This document shows, piece by piece, positions 26,238 through 35,097 of a stretch of 64,000 nucleotides of DNA; the first letter of the stretch is position 1; every line of letters starts with the position of its first letter. This stretch comes from CAWDVK01 sp963805715. Its GTDB lineage: Bacteria > Actinomycetota > Actinomycetes > Streptosporangiales > Streptosporangiaceae. The DNA is taken from the NCBI GenBank assembly GCA_963805715.1, contig CAWDVK010000002.1:186001-250000 (forward strand), read 5' to 3'. The notes beneath the pieces were generated by a model. The model was not told the origin of the DNA and made no database searches. It saw only the letters and a program-made list of their open reading frames with translations. The translations under genes were made by a program, and so were the position numbers.

Positions 26238-26684
26238 TCAGGCGGGGGTATCGGGCCAGCCCGCGGCGTCGAACACGGCGATCGGGTCGAGGTAGTCCCG
26301 CCAGTGCGTCACCTTGTGGTCCTTGACGGTAATGATGGAGACAAAGCGATTGTTGTACGGCCGGCCTGTCTGCACCGATTCGCCGTGCACCTCGTACTCC
26401 AGGACGACGACCGACTCTTCCGGATCCCGGTAGACGCGGAGATCGTCAGCGCTGTGCACCGTCATGAAGTCGCCGTAACCGCTGTACAGGTCGATGATGT
26501 TCTGTCGCCCTTCTACGCGCCTGGGGTAGCCGGGCACAGAGATGACGTACTCGAAGACCACATCGTCGGTCAGGAGGTCGAAGTAGTCCTCTCCATCGAC
26601 GAGACCCTCGAGTCCTTCCCGGATGATGCGGAAGAAGGGGCCATCAGCTCCGAAATTTGAGCTGTCACTGGTGTACTTGGTCAC
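26238..26684 (-). CDS. SnoaL-like nuclear transport factor 2-fold protein
   Basis: 148 aa. FRIIREGLEGLVDGEDYFDL then LTDDVVFEYVISVPGYPRRV, FVSIITVKDHKVTHWRDYLD: NTF2-like cone fold with the HWRDYLDP end typical of limonene-epoxide-hydrolase/ketosteroid-isomerase-like members. Activity cannot be assigned. Start GTG 26684 has an excellent GGAGG 5 nt upstream. Convergent with the broken SnoaL relative to its left; whether they are paralogues is unclear. Confidence 0.85.
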   Translation of the reverse strand: MTKYTSDSSNFGADGPFFRIIREGLEGLVDGEDYFDLLTDDVVFEYVISVPGYPRRVEGRQNIIDLYSGYGDFMTVHSADDLRVYRDPEESVVVLEYEVHGESVQTGRPYNNRFVSIITVKDHKVTHWRDYLDPIAVFDAAGWPDTPA

Positions 26685-26732
26685 TTGTCCTCCGAGGTGG
26701 GCTATCGCGCTAACGCCGTTTCCGGCGGTTGG

Positions 26733-27008
26733 TTAGCAGGTCTCGGCGGCCGGGAACCGGTCGCCGAAGGTGATGGCGAAGGCGTTGATCGCCGGCTTCC
26801 ATCGCATGGCCCATCTGGTCCGGCCGGTGCCGGTCGGGTCGAGGGACCGGGTGACCGGATACAGGCACCTTAATGCCGCCTGCTCGTTCGTTATGTGGCC
26901 GCGGGCCCGGACCGCGCGCCGGGAGCGGGCGTTCAGGCTCTCGATGGCATTCGTCGAGCAGATCACTTTGCGGATCTCGGTGTCGTAGAGCCTGTCGCAT
27001 GACTGCAT
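26733..27008 (-). mobile_element. C-terminal remnant of an IS256-family (Mutator) transposase
   Basis: LYDTEIRKVICSTNAIESLN then ARSRRAVRARGHITNEQAAL, RSLDPTGTGRTRWAMRWKPA and NAFAITFGDRFPAAE. This is the highly conserved C-terminus of IS256 transposases, including the last catalytic Glu region (STNAIESLN). The first 75 % is missing and the frame begins at the break. No terminal inverted repeat could be picked out. It abuts the ACC-deaminase remnant. Confidence 0.88.
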
Positions 27009-27069
27009 CCGCAGCTCAGGTGCGCACTAATTTGTCACAAGTCAGGTCGTATGACCCAGGTACAGGTCG

Positions 27070-27366
27070 GGGCCGGGTGCGCCCGGGGAGCTGGCCAACT
27101 CCGGTCGAGGCAGCGCCCCGGCTGGCGGCGCGGCTTGGACTTGACCCGGAAAGTCGGTGGATCAAGCGTGATGACCTGACGGGGCTGGTGCAGGCGGCAA
27201 CAAGGTACGGAAGCTGGAATACGCCTGCGCCGCGGCGGTGGAGAAAGGCGCCACGACGCTGGTCACCAGCGGGGCGGCCCAGAGCAACCACGCGCGGCTG
27301 ACCGCAGCCGCGGCATGCCGGCTTGGCCTGGGCTGCTGGCTGGTGCTGAGGGGAGAGCCGCCTCCG
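27070..27366 (+). pseudogene. N-terminal part of an ACC deaminase / D-cysteine desulfhydrase-like PLP enzyme
   Basis: GSWPTPVEAAPRLAARLGLD then SRWIKRDDLTGL in one frame, continuing after a frame change near 27190 as GNKVRKLEYACAAAVEKGAT and TSGAAQSNHARLTAAAACRL. The Lys of GNKVRKLE is the PLP-binding Lys of this fold type II group, and TSGAAQSNHARLTA is the phosphate/substrate loop. The protein ends near GEPPP, losing about two thirds of its length. Its 5' end is fused to IS256 debris. Confidence 0.78.
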
Positions 27367-27468
27367 GTCCGCGGCACGCAGCCGCGCCTGCACGGTAGCC
27401 ATCCGGCAGGCAGGGACCCGTCAGATCGTGCCGAATGCGTGCGTTGCGGATGCGCATCGTGGGTGTTG

Positions 27469-28764
27469 TTAGCGGCGGAGGATGTCGCGAAGGTGCTGCA
27501 CGGGCCATCGCCGGTCGAACAGTGTCGGGTCGTCCTGGTCCTCGGCGCGGAGGTGCTCGATCAAGGTCACATAGTCGTCGAGGTCGAGCGTCCTGATCAG
27601 GGTCAGCAGGTCGGCCGCCTCGCCGGTAACGGGGGCGACCGGTGCAACCAGCCGGTCGTAGAGTTCCACGATCTGGTCAACCATCGCCAGGTGGCGCGGC
27701 CCGGGCTCGACGGAGGGGAAGCTCGTCGCGGCGAAGTCCTCGGTGAAGACGATCGGCTCGACTGCCAGGGCCCGTGGTCCGTAGTGCTGGGCGAGATGGA
27801 TGAGCAACTCGACGTCGAAGGTCTCGTTGAAGGACGTCATCTGCCGGATGGCCGGGCGGAGCGCGGGCCCGTCGAAGACCTTGAAGCCGGCCTGGGTGTC
27901 GAGCACCTGGGCCAGGGGCGGGATGAGCAAGGCCCGGACGAAATGGCGGAACAGGACGATGATCTTGTCCGGCTTGTCGCCGGTGCTGTGCGGCTCGGTG
28001 ACCGGCCCGTCGGCCCGGACCAGCACCGCCCCGTCGATCCCGTAACGCTGGCCGAGCGCGCCGACCACCTTGTCACCGGCCACCACCGGCGCCGCCATCG
28101 AGCCCAGCTGGGCCAGGTTCGCGGACAGATCCGCGTCGGTGTAGCAGACCACATGGCGGCCGGCGCCGTTCGCCCGCGTCGGATCGGTCCCGACCGCGGC
28201 GGCCAGCCCGGCGAGTATCGATCCGCCCTTGCGGGACTGGTCGGTCGAGATCAGCCGGTCGAATGCGGGGCTGATCGAGGTGTCACCCCCGATCACCTCA
28301 TCCAGCCTGAGCACCGTCACGCTGCGGTGGCCTTCACTCGGGTAGCCCTCGGCCTCCGCGATGTCCGTCATGATGTCGGCACTCGAGGGCTGGTCCGGGC
28401 ATCCGTCGTCGCAGGCGATGATGCTCCACGTGACGCCGGGCAGGCCGCCGGTCAGCCAATCGAGCTGGCGGACCTTGGTCCGTACGAAGTCCTCCCCGTG
28501 CGGGTGCGCTGCACGGGGGACCATGCGGCCCGTCTCGCCGTGCATGGCCCACACCACGGTCAGGTGGATCGGCCCGATGAGCTCGCCCAGCCGGCGCCGC
28601 GAGCGAGCCGCAGCAATCGCTTCGGCCGCCACCGCCGGACCGTGGCTGGCCGCGACACGCCCCGCCGCCGCGCGGCCCTCGACCAGGGCGGAGGCCACGT
28701 CGAGCACCGCCTGGTTCTGATCAGAGTCCGTGAGGTCGCGCACGGGCACCAACGCCTTGTCCAT
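27469..28764 (-). CDS. GT-A fold glycosyltransferase, dolichyl-phosphate-sugar synthase-like
   Basis: 431 aa. IIACDDGCPDQPSSADIM near residue 112 and HVVCYTDADLSANLAQLGSM (DxD metal site, near 205) are the nucleotide-sugar-binding elements of family 2-like transferases; DTQAGFKVFDGPALRPAIRQ and FDVELLIHLAQHYG (about 320-350) match the acceptor part of the dolichol-phosphate-glucose/mannose synthases. No TM segment, so cytoplasmic or peripheral. Unusually long N-terminal (about 100 residues before the first strand) and C-terminal extensions. Acceptor and sugar unknown. Intact; no operon partners. Confidence 0.78.
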   Translation of the reverse strand: MDKALVPVRDLTDSDQNQAVLDVASALVEGRAAAGRVAASHGPAVAAEAIAAARSRRRLGELIGPIHLTVVWAMHGETGRMVPRAAHPHGEDFVRTKVRQLDWLTGGLPGVTWSIIACDDGCPDQPSSADIMTDIAEAEGYPSEGHRSVTVLRLDEVIGGDTSISPAFDRLISTDQSRKGGSILAGLAAAVGTDPTRANGAGRHVVCYTDADLSANLAQLGSMAAPVVAGDKVVGALGQRYGIDGAVLVRADGPVTEPHSTGDKPDKIIVLFRHFVRALLIPPLAQVLDTQAGFKVFDGPALRPAIRQMTSFNETFDVELLIHLAQHYGPRALAVEPIVFTEDFAATSFPSVEPGPRHLAMVDQIVELYDRLVAPVAPVTGEAADLLTLIRTLDLDDYVTLIEHLRAEDQDDPTLFDRRWPVQHLRDILRR

Positions 28765-28858
28765 AGCCCGAGGATGCCAGGGCCCCCCGGCTCCCGAGCC
28801 CCCGGGCCCAACGGAAGTCGTTCACCCGCCTGCGGCGGGCGGGCATAGCCTCGATGGC

Positions 28859-29310
28859 ATGACCGATGCTTGCCGCAGTGCCAGTGAGCGCAAGGCTGAC
28901 ACGATTGCTCGTCTCGAACGCGACGCCGACGTATGGGCCGCGACGGCCAGCGCGGGCCGGCCCATCTCGTGCCGCTGTCGTTTGCCTGGGATGGCACGCA
29001 CGTCATCCTGGCGACCCCAGCGGCCTCGCCCACGGCGCGGAACGCGGCCACGAGCGGTGACCTGCGCCTCGCTCTTGGCACCAGCCGCGACGTCACCATC
29101 ATCGAGGCGTCCGTCGAGGTTGTGCGTTGCGCCGATGCCGAGGACTCAATCGCGCAGTGCCATGCCGCCAGAACTGGGTGGGATCCACGGCAGGAGGACG
29201 TGCAGCACGTGTATCTGATCGCCATGCCACGCACCACGCGGGCATGGAGAAGCCTGCCCGAGATCGAAGGCCGCACCATCATGCGTGGTGGCCAGTGGAC
29301 GCCAGCCTGA
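28859..29310 (+). pseudogene. pyridoxamine-phosphate-oxidase-like split-barrel flavoprotein, frameshifted
   Basis: MTDACRSASERKADTIARLE then RDADVWAATASAG from ATG 28859, and, after a frame change near 28955-28962, PAHLVPLSFAWDGTHVILAT then PAASPTARNAATSGDLRLAL and ASVEVVRCADAEDSI. This is the PPOX/FMN- or F420-binding split barrel (normal sequence ...GGPHLVPLSFAWDG-ttl-latp). A lesion of one or two bases in a GGCC-rich stretch separates the halves; everything else is in place to the C-terminus, so the gene may be intact in reality. Confidence 0.72.
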
Positions 29311-29364
29311 GAGCTCCTACGGGAAAGGCGCGGCCCGTCGGCAAATGCTCGACGGCTGTCTGCC

Positions 29365-30525
29365 TCAGGCCCAGGCGGAGGCCGGAATCGAGATGGGGCT
29401 GCTCGGTACCAGCGTGGCCACCGAGACGTGCGGCCATGTGAGCGTATTGAAGTTCAGGAAGACCTGCTGTGAGTACTGGATCTGGGTTGCCTTGACGGTA
29501 ATCGTGCGCGGCGCCGTGATCGGGATCGGCGGGTTCACCAGGAATTCGGGGACCGGCTGCCCCGCCGCTCCGGTCTGGGCCGGGATGATCAGCGGCGGCT
29601 GGCCCGGCTCGAAGAGCGGCACCTCGATGGTGAACTCGGCCGTCTCGATCCAGAACGTCGCGTCCATCTTCAGGGTCTGGGCGTTCGGCGCGCTGGCTGT
29701 CGCGTTGCCCAGCAGGAAGGCGATGTTGCCCGTGCCGCCCCCGAACAGCGGCGCGGCGGGCTCGCTGGAGATGGAGATGACCGTCGTGGAGGTGATGGTC
29801 TGCGAGGCGATGTGGTTGCGCAGCAGGGTGTTGGGATCAGTCAGCATGGCCTGCGTGATGGTCCCGGCGGCCACGAAGGGAGCCAGGTCCTGCGGTATCC
29901 GAGCGGTGCCGGGGGTGGCTGCGGTCTGGCTGGGGAAGGGAGTCGGGCTGTGCGGCGGGGCGGTCGAAAAGGGGGTAATGTCCGCGGCCGGTATGGTCGG
30001 CTTCCCGGCGACGGTGGTCGAGGTTCCCTGAGCCTCGACGGACGTGCCATGCGGAATCGACGCCATGCGGACGACCGTCGCGCCCTCGGCAGGATCCGTG
30101 GTGGCCGGAACAGCCATCCACAGGCCCGGCTCGAAGTGGATGCCGACCGGCTGGCTGGGAACGGTCACATCCTCGATGGACTGCAGGTAAGGAACGCCGT
30201 TCAGGAAGATGTCGCCCTGCACCATGCCCCGGTTCGGCACGGAGCCCAGGCTGGCCGAGAACGACAAGGTCTCTAGGGTCAGGTTGAGCTCCAGCACGTT
30301 GTCGCTGCCGGAAACCGGTACCGGAAGCTTGGTCGGCGTCGCCGTGCTGTCAGGCCGGAAGATGGTGTTAAAGCCACTGCCCCTGAACGTGCCGGTAAAG
30401 GCGGCCAGCGGGCCCAGGCTTGGCACCGAGGCGCCACGGGCCCTGGGCGCGGTGACGCTGGATACCTCATCGAATCGGAAGCCGCTGGGCAGTGAAAGCG
30501 CTGGCTCAAGCTGCATGTCACTCAT
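29365..30525 (-). CDS. large nitrobindin-like heme-binding protein candidate
   Basis: 386 aa from ATG 30525, with AGGAGGA 5 nt upstream; the longer frame to 30657 is not needed. FTGTFRGSGFNTIFRPDS then VLELNLTLETLSFSASLGSV, GDIFLNGVPYLQSIEDV and IHFEPGLWMAVPATTDPAEG. This resembles proteins annotated as heme-binding (nitrobindin-like beta barrel, GxGxNtIfRP near the N-terminus, HFEPG with a candidate proximal His). No signal peptide or TM segment. The second half is beta-rich and Thr/Pro-rich with no motif I know. Annotation as heme-binding is by similarity only. Confidence 0.65.
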   Translation of the reverse strand: MSDMQLEPALSLPSGFRFDEVSSVTAPRARGASVPSLGPLAAFTGTFRGSGFNTIFRPDSTATPTKLPVPVSGSDNVLELNLTLETLSFSASLGSVPNRGMVQGDIFLNGVPYLQSIEDVTVPSQPVGIHFEPGLWMAVPATTDPAEGATVVRMASIPHGTSVEAQGTSTTVAGKPTIPAADITPFSTAPPHSPTPFPSQTAATPGTARIPQDLAPFVAAGTITQAMLTDPNTLLRNHIASQTITSTTVISISSEPAAPLFGGGTGNIAFLLGNATASAPNAQTLKMDATFWIETAEFTIEVPLFEPGQPPLIIPAQTGAAGQPVPEFLVNPPIPITAPRTITVKATQIQYSQQVFLNFNTLTWPHVSVATLVPSSPISIPASAWA

Positions 30526-30838
30526 GGGTCCTCCTCCGCTCGGCCCATGCGGGCCGCCCGATGGAGCGCGGATAAACCGACAGGCGACTGATTTGCGACT
30601 CGCGGTGCCGATGTCCTCTCCCGATCCAATGCTGGCGCCGCCGCACGCCGTATTCAATAGCCGATTTCCGGAACGGTCTCGGACCTTGCCCGATCATGAC
30701 CGGTATTCTGTCAACGGACGTCGGGTTCTGCCCAGCGGCGGTCATGAGTTCTGCCCGCTGATAGCCACGAGATCTGCCCGGTGGGCCATCAGATGTGCCC
30801 AGGCCTTGCCCGGCAGCCGGGCCGCGTAGGTTGACGGC
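30526..30838. other. intergenic stretch containing a 23-bp-period repeat array
   Basis: No gene. Contains the array of TCTGCCC units at 30727-30800 described separately; the rest is unremarkable. Confidence 0.5.
30727..30800. repeat. array of TCTGCCC motifs with about 23-bp period
   Basis: TCTGCCC at 30727, 30750 and 30773, and TGTGCCC at 30794; start-to-start distances 23, 23 and 21 bp. Each is preceded by GGT, GAGT, GAGA or AGA. The spacing of two helical turns plus a little and the shared core match the multiple terminal repeats at IS21-family ends, where the transposase binds. No istA/istB gene is adjacent, so it would be a solitary end. Confidence 0.55.
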
Positions 30839-31220
30839 ATGGTTCACTACAGCAGGCTGTCCAAGATTGTGATTGATGTCCCGCCTGCCGGGCACGACCG
30901 CGAGCTGGCGTTCTGGAGCGCAGCCGTGGGTCAGCAGCTAGCGCAGGGCGACCGTCACCCCGAATACCATGGCGCCGCGCTGCACGGCCGGGAATTCGGA
31001 CTGCTCGTCCAGCGGCTCGGCCACGGCTCGGGCCGGGTGCACCTCGACATCCACACCGACGACCTGGCCGCCGAACTCGCCAGGCTGGAAAGACTCGGCG
31101 CCGCGAGTACAGGCGGTGCACTCCTGGTGGATCCTGCGCGATCCCGCCGGGCTGCTGTTTTGCGTCGTCCCGGAGCCCGCCGGCTCGCTCAGCGACAGCA
31201 ACGCGCAACGCTGGGACTAA
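30839..31220 (+). pseudogene. VOC-family protein, frameshifted
   Basis: YSRLSKIVIDVPPAGHDREL then AFWSAAVGQQLA, FGLLVQRLGHGSGRVHLDIH and AELARLERLGA in the first frame. Near 31105 the frame changes and continues VQAVHSWWILRDPAGLLFCV with a C-terminus ending in AQRWD. These are the two halves of a glyoxalase-fold protein of about 125 residues; HLDIH and WILRDPAGLLFCV are the metal-strand motifs. One lesion only, so a sequencing error is possible. Confidence 0.75.
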
Positions 31221-31234
31221 TGCCGCCCGGAAGC

Positions 31235-31783
31235 TCAGAGGATGAAGGGGATCAGCATCTTGGTTGACCGTTTGTACTGTGGATACGAGTCGGGGAAAAG
31301 GCGGGCCATGGAGCGCTCCTCCACAATGGCGCTATAGAGAAAGTACGCTCCAGTCACTACCACCGCTACCAGCCAATACAGGCTGACGGCGATCGTCGTG
31401 CCGATCATCGCAAGGATGATGCCCGAGTAGATGGGGTGACGGATGCTGCCGTATGGACCGGCTGTGACCAGTTCCGGGTCGACCTTCTGAGACATCGGCG
31501 TTCCCCAGTTCCGGCCGAGGTGCACCCTGGCCCAGATAGCCAGCGCCAACCCCATCAAGAAGACGGCCAGGCCGATGCCTTGCAGCCATAGGTTGTTCGT
31601 GACCACATGCCCCTTGAAAGCCCTGACCCGCAGCAAGAGAAGAATGACCAGAATGACACCGACCCGGATGCCTGCGAATCGGGTCCATCTCGTCTGGCCG
31701 GCCTTGACACCGGTGGACGCCGCGAGCCAGTAGACCCAGAAGGCCACCCAGCAGACGAGGATGACAACGTCGATGACATGCAT
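31235..31783 (-). CDS. integral membrane methyltransferase of the isoprenylcysteine carboxyl methyltransferase family
   Basis: 182 aa, four to five TM segments. The family signature is the SAM-binding segment GPYGSIRHPIYSGIILAMIG (RHPxY) followed by the EERSMARLFPDSYPQYKRST motif. Bacterial relatives methylate isoprenoid-type or phospholipid substrates; here the substrate is unknown. ATG 31783 is preceded by AGGGAG 8 nt away. Intact. Confidence 0.85.
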   Translation of the reverse strand: MHVIDVVILVCWVAFWVYWLAASTGVKAGQTRWTRFAGIRVGVILVILLLLRVRAFKGHVVTNNLWLQGIGLAVFLMGLALAIWARVHLGRNWGTPMSQKVDPELVTAGPYGSIRHPIYSGIILAMIGTTIAVSLYWLVAVVVTGAYFLYSAIVEERSMARLFPDSYPQYKRSTKMLIPFIL

Positions 31784-31881
31784 GAAGGAACTCCCTGATC
31801 ATGGTACGACAGCGAAGCGACCCACGGCGCCGTCACGCGTTCCTTGCCGGCGCGCCCACCATGACGACTGAGCTGAACTGC

Positions 31882-32019
31882 TTGGGCCTGCCGATCGAGG
31901 GATTCGACGCTCAGATCGCAGCCATCTGCCGGGTCCGAGGCGCCGCCCTGGCCACACGCAACATCAAGGATTTCGCGGAAACCGGGATCGATGTGATCGA
32001 TCCGTGGCAGTCCAGCTGA
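31882..32019 (+). pseudogene. vapC: C-terminal remnant of a PIN-domain (VapC-like) toxin
   Basis: CLGLPIEGFDAQIAAICRVR then GAALATRNIKDFAETGIDVI and DPWQ. This is the C-terminal third of VapC: the Asp of FDAQIAAI and the TRNxxDF block are two of the acidic-site elements. The N-terminal Asp of the PIN site and any VapB partner are missing. ORF upstream of 31882 is unrelated. Confidence 0.75.
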
Positions 32020-32087
32020 GATGACTTGAGAGCGCGCGGGACGCCAGTCCCAAGCGCTCGCTCATAGCCGCGGACCGGGACCTGCGG

Positions 32088-32702
32088 TCAATTCGGGCCG
32101 AGTGCGAGCGGTGGCGGCCAGTCGCCGGGCAGTTCGTTCAGCCGCCGGGCGTAGTCGCCAGGATCGAACTGCCGATGTTCCTGCACGGCCCGGTAAAGGT
32201 CGTCGCTGACCACGGCTGCGATCATGTGCACGATGTTGTGCCAGTCGTAGCCCAGGGCGCTGAGCCGCTGAACCGTCTGCCAGGTCTCGGGCGGGTGATC
32301 GGCGAGCAACTGGCTCGCGACGATCTGGTGCAGCGCGATGTGCAGCCTCGGGCTGAACGGCTCACCGTCGATGATCATTTCTTCATCGCTGCGGAGCGCG
32401 TCTTCGAATTCTGTGTGCTGCGCCTCGATCAGAAACGTGCGTTCGTCCTCGTCGGCGCGATCCAGTAGTTCGAGGTCGAGCCCGTGGTAGGTGCCGTGCG
32501 CTGAGGGTATCGCCCAAGACCGCCGGTCGGCCGGGTCCGGCTCATCGAACCAGCAGTCGGTCGCCTCCCCGGCCTCCAGCATCGATTCATCCTGGGGCCG
32601 TGGCACAAAGCCGGGCGGCCCGCCGCGGCTTCCTGCCGAGCGCCGGGCCGGCTGGCGGCGCCGGCCGCGGCCGGGCGGGCGGCCTCGGCTTCGCGGACTC
32701 AT
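32088..32702 (-). CDS. DUF1841-family protein
   Basis: 204 aa. Basic N-terminal tail (MSPRSRGRPPGRGRRR) then acidic middle (EAQHTEFEDALRSDEEMIID) and the DUF1841 core SPRLHIALHQIVASQLLADH then TWQTVQRLSALGYDWHNIVH and MIAAVVSDDLYRAV. Conserved His residues (LHIALH, HNIVHM) suggest a metal or active-site role, but the function is unknown. Complete; start ATG 32702. Confidence 0.82.
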   Translation of the reverse strand: MSPRSRGRPPGRGRRRQPARRSAGSRGGPPGFVPRPQDESMLEAGEATDCWFDEPDPADRRSWAIPSAHGTYHGLDLELLDRADEDERTFLIEAQHTEFEDALRSDEEMIIDGEPFSPRLHIALHQIVASQLLADHPPETWQTVQRLSALGYDWHNIVHMIAAVVSDDLYRAVQEHRQFDPGDYARRLNELPGDWPPPLALGPN

Positions 32703-33114
32703 CGCATGATTGTCCCAGCGTCAGGAGGATCACGCCACCCGCACGCGCATGGCTTGAGGCCTTTTCCGCGCCACCGGCGTGATCCGCGCGGCTAGCTCAC
32801 CGGCCCTTGTGACCGTGCTGTCACCAGCGATGCGGTAGAGCTAGCGGCATGAGCTTCTTTGAAGGGTTGCCGGCCTCGGAGCCGGAACCGCCCCGGCGGC
32901 GCTGCCTTCGTCAAGTCACCTGCGCAGCTCGCCGCGAGCACCGCGGGCCGGCTGATCGGCCTTGACCCGGCCACGGGCCGGGAGCTATGGCAGGGTTCCG
33001 CGCAGTGACGCCGACCAGTTGGTCCTGGACGAGACGGCCGTGGCTCCGCACCTGATCATCGTCCTGGGCTGCGCTCCCGGCGCCATGGCGCCGTCGGGCC
33101 GAGGGACTGTGGTC
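32703..33114. other. intergenic stretch with a possible small remnant
   Basis: From ATG 32849 the plus strand reads MSFFEGLPASEPEPPRRR before losing meaning; this resembles the N-terminus of a common actinobacterial hypothetical protein (MSFFE-PP-PEPPR). Not enough for a call. Nothing else seen. Confidence 0.35.
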
Positions 33115-34389
33115 TCATGTGGCCGTTGCGTCAGGACTGAGTGTCCACAGAGCTGAGATTGGCCAGGCGCGGAGCCGTTCTCCGAATGGGAGCGCCTGGC
33201 CCCCGGCGTAGAGCACGATTCCGGCGATGAGCTGGTCGCCGAGTCGCCGGGCGAGGCGCCGGATGCCGCGGAAGTCCTCGGACCGGACGGTTTCCGCGGC
33301 TTTGACCTCGCAGGCGATGACTTCCCCTGATGGCGCCTCGAGTACTGCGTCTACCTCGTAGTTGTCTCGGTCACGATAGTGGTAAAGCCGTACGGGCTGA
33401 TCGGCGAGGGAGAGCTGGCGGGCCAGTTCGCCGAGTACGAAGGTTTCGATGAGCGGTCCGACGGGGGCGGCGGGATGCCGGGCGCGGCGCAGGCTCATTC
33501 CGGTGAGGTGGGCTGCGAGTCCGGAGTCGGTCAGGGTCAGTTTTGGCGTGGCGACGGCCCTGGTGGCGAGGTTGCTGGACCAGGCGGGGATGCGGCGTGT
33601 GACGAACAGCAGGTCGAGCAGGTCCAGGTAACGCTTGACCGTGCTGGCCGGAACTTGCAGTCGGCTGGCCATGGACGCCGGGATGGCGAGCGAGCCGGTC
33701 GAGGCAGCGACCAGGTTGACTAGGCGGCGCATGTCGGTGGGCCGCTCAATGTCGGTTAGCTGACGGACGTTGCGGTTGACCAGATCGGATATGTAGGACT
33801 CGAAGAAGCGGGCTCGACGGCCGGTATCGGTGCGCCGGACCGCCTCGGGGTAGCCGCCGCGCAGTGCCCGCTCGAGATAGTCGTCACGTCGCAGGCCCGA
33901 GGTGGGCACGCGCAGGGAGACGCCGTGCTGAAGTACGGCGTCGACGAAGCCGTCAGGGCAGCGGTCTATCTCGCCCTGGGACAGGGGGTATAGCTCGATG
34001 GTTTCCGAGCGGCCGGGCAGCAGGTCGGGGATATCGCGTAACCCGGTGAGCCTGGCCGATCCGGTGAGCAGGAACCGGCCCGGACGCGGATCGGTGTCGA
34101 CCTCGTGCTTGATAGCCAGGAACAGATCTGGTGCGCGCTGTACCTCGTCGATGACGAGGAGGCCGCTGTGGCGGACGAAGAGGGCCGGATCTGCCAGCGC
34201 GGCCGAGCGGACCGGTGCCTCGTCGAGGAAGCGCAACTCCGAGCCGGGGAAGTCGGCCATTACGAGCCGGGCAAGGGTGCTCTTGCCTGTCTGCCGCGCT
34301 CCGTTGATGACTACGACGCGGGTGTCGGACAGGGCGGCGGTGACGGCCGTCTGCGCATGACGGGGGATGAGGCCGGTTGCCGGTTGCAC
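33115..34389 (-). CDS. AAA_14/DUF4143 ATPase
   Basis: 424 aa, cytoplasmic. Walker A is GARQTGKST (about residues 30-38), Walker B is LLVIDEVQ (about 76-83) with sensor LLTGSARL, then a winged-helix-type middle section and the DUF4143 C-terminal domain with the PD-(D/E)xK-like motif YEVDAVLEAPSGEVIACEVK (about 346-367). Such proteins are usually isolated and of unknown function; a nuclease-linked or toxin-like role is often suggested. The gene is intact. Three 23-bp-period repeats begin 20 bp upstream of its start (34409-34475) and could act as its operator. Confidence 0.9.
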   Translation of the reverse strand: MQPATGLIPRHAQTAVTAALSDTRVVVINGARQTGKSTLARLVMADFPGSELRFLDEAPVRSAALADPALFVRHSGLLVIDEVQRAPDLFLAIKHEVDTDPRPGRFLLTGSARLTGLRDIPDLLPGRSETIELYPLSQGEIDRCPDGFVDAVLQHGVSLRVPTSGLRRDDYLERALRGGYPEAVRRTDTGRRARFFESYISDLVNRNVRQLTDIERPTDMRRLVNLVAASTGSLAIPASMASRLQVPASTVKRYLDLLDLLFVTRRIPAWSSNLATRAVATPKLTLTDSGLAAHLTGMSLRRARHPAAPVGPLIETFVLGELARQLSLADQPVRLYHYRDRDNYEVDAVLEAPSGEVIACEVKAAETVRSEDFRGIRRLARRLGDQLIAGIVLYAGGQALPFGERLRAWPISALWTLSPDATAT

Positions 34390-34744
34390 CCCGCAAGCCT
34401 ACCCTGTCTGTGGTTGATCTGCCGAGTATTGTGTGGTTGATCTGCCGGATAGGTTGTGGTTATCTTGCCGATAGGTGCATGACCGGTCCGCCACGCTGCT
34501 GACCTACCGGCAAGTTCCGCAGCGGCCCTGGCCCACTGGCCCCGCCGGAGTGCTATCGCTGTTGGCGTGCCGCCGCCGAGTCAACCAAGTTCGCCAGGCT
34601 AGCTCGGTGAAATCCACCGATCCCCATCCATCACCAGGCCCGCTGCGCTCGTACACCAGGGGGCCCTCTACGGCAGCGGGGGAACGGCGCTCGAGCTCGG
34701 AATGGAGCAGGCGGCCCCTGGGCAAGTTGGCGTTCGGGGTCAGG
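34390..34744. other. intergenic stretch with a 23-bp direct-repeat array
   Basis: Contains the three repeats at 34409-34475. The remainder up to the TetR fragment shows no gene. Confidence 0.5.
34409..34475. repeat. three direct repeats with exact 23-bp period
   Basis: TGTGGTTGATCTGCCG at 34409 and 34432, and TGTGGTTATCTTGCCG at 34455; units differ at two positions and each is followed by GAGTAT, GATAGG or ATAGG. The ATCTGCC core is shared with the 30727-30800 array. Interpretation: remnant IS21-type end, or an operator in front of the AAA gene. Confidence 0.7.
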
Positions 34745-34930
34745 CGCAGCTGGAGCGCGTCACCGACGATCTCGCGGCTAACGGACTGGTGGACTTCTCG
34801 CTCCGGCGGGCGGCGCGGGCGGCCGGCACCACGCACAAGGTCCTGCTCTATTACTTCGATGGCGCCGAGGACCTGCTGGCGCAGGTGGTTGCCCAGTTGC
34901 GCGAGCGCCGCATCGGCAGCGGGCCTCAAG
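34745..34930 (+). pseudogene. N-terminal DNA-binding fragment of a TetR regulator
   Basis: LAANGLVDFSLRRAARAAGT then THKVLLYYFDGAEDLLAQVV and LRERRIG. The TetR helix-turn-helix (SLRRAARAAGTTHKVLLYYF) and following helix 4 are clear, but the ligand-binding domain is absent: the frame loses homology after RIG. The mirror image of the TetR remnant at 11519-12000, which has only the C-terminal domain; the two are not obviously pieces of the same gene. Confidence 0.7.
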
Positions 34931-35097
34931 CTGCTGATGCTGCCCGGCCCGGGCCAGGTAAGCGATGCTCATGATCTGCTCCCATCACGCTCGCTTGCCC
35001 GCGAGCGCTCATCGCTGGACGATTGAATCTGGACATGGCCCCGGCGGTCAACGGTCGTTGATTCAGCGACAGGCCGGGCGCATGACGGGAGAGCCAG

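Noticed and set aside
27238..28848. 536-codon plus-strand ORF opposite the glycosyltransferase gene
   Set aside because: It is antisense to a recognisable glycosyltransferase with DxD and DTQAGFK motifs and has the biased composition of a high-GC shadow frame.
30727..34475. The two 23-bp-period arrays as the two ends of one IS21-type element
   Set aside because: The arrays point the same way rather than inward, and the 3.7 kb between them holds host-type genes and no istA/istB.
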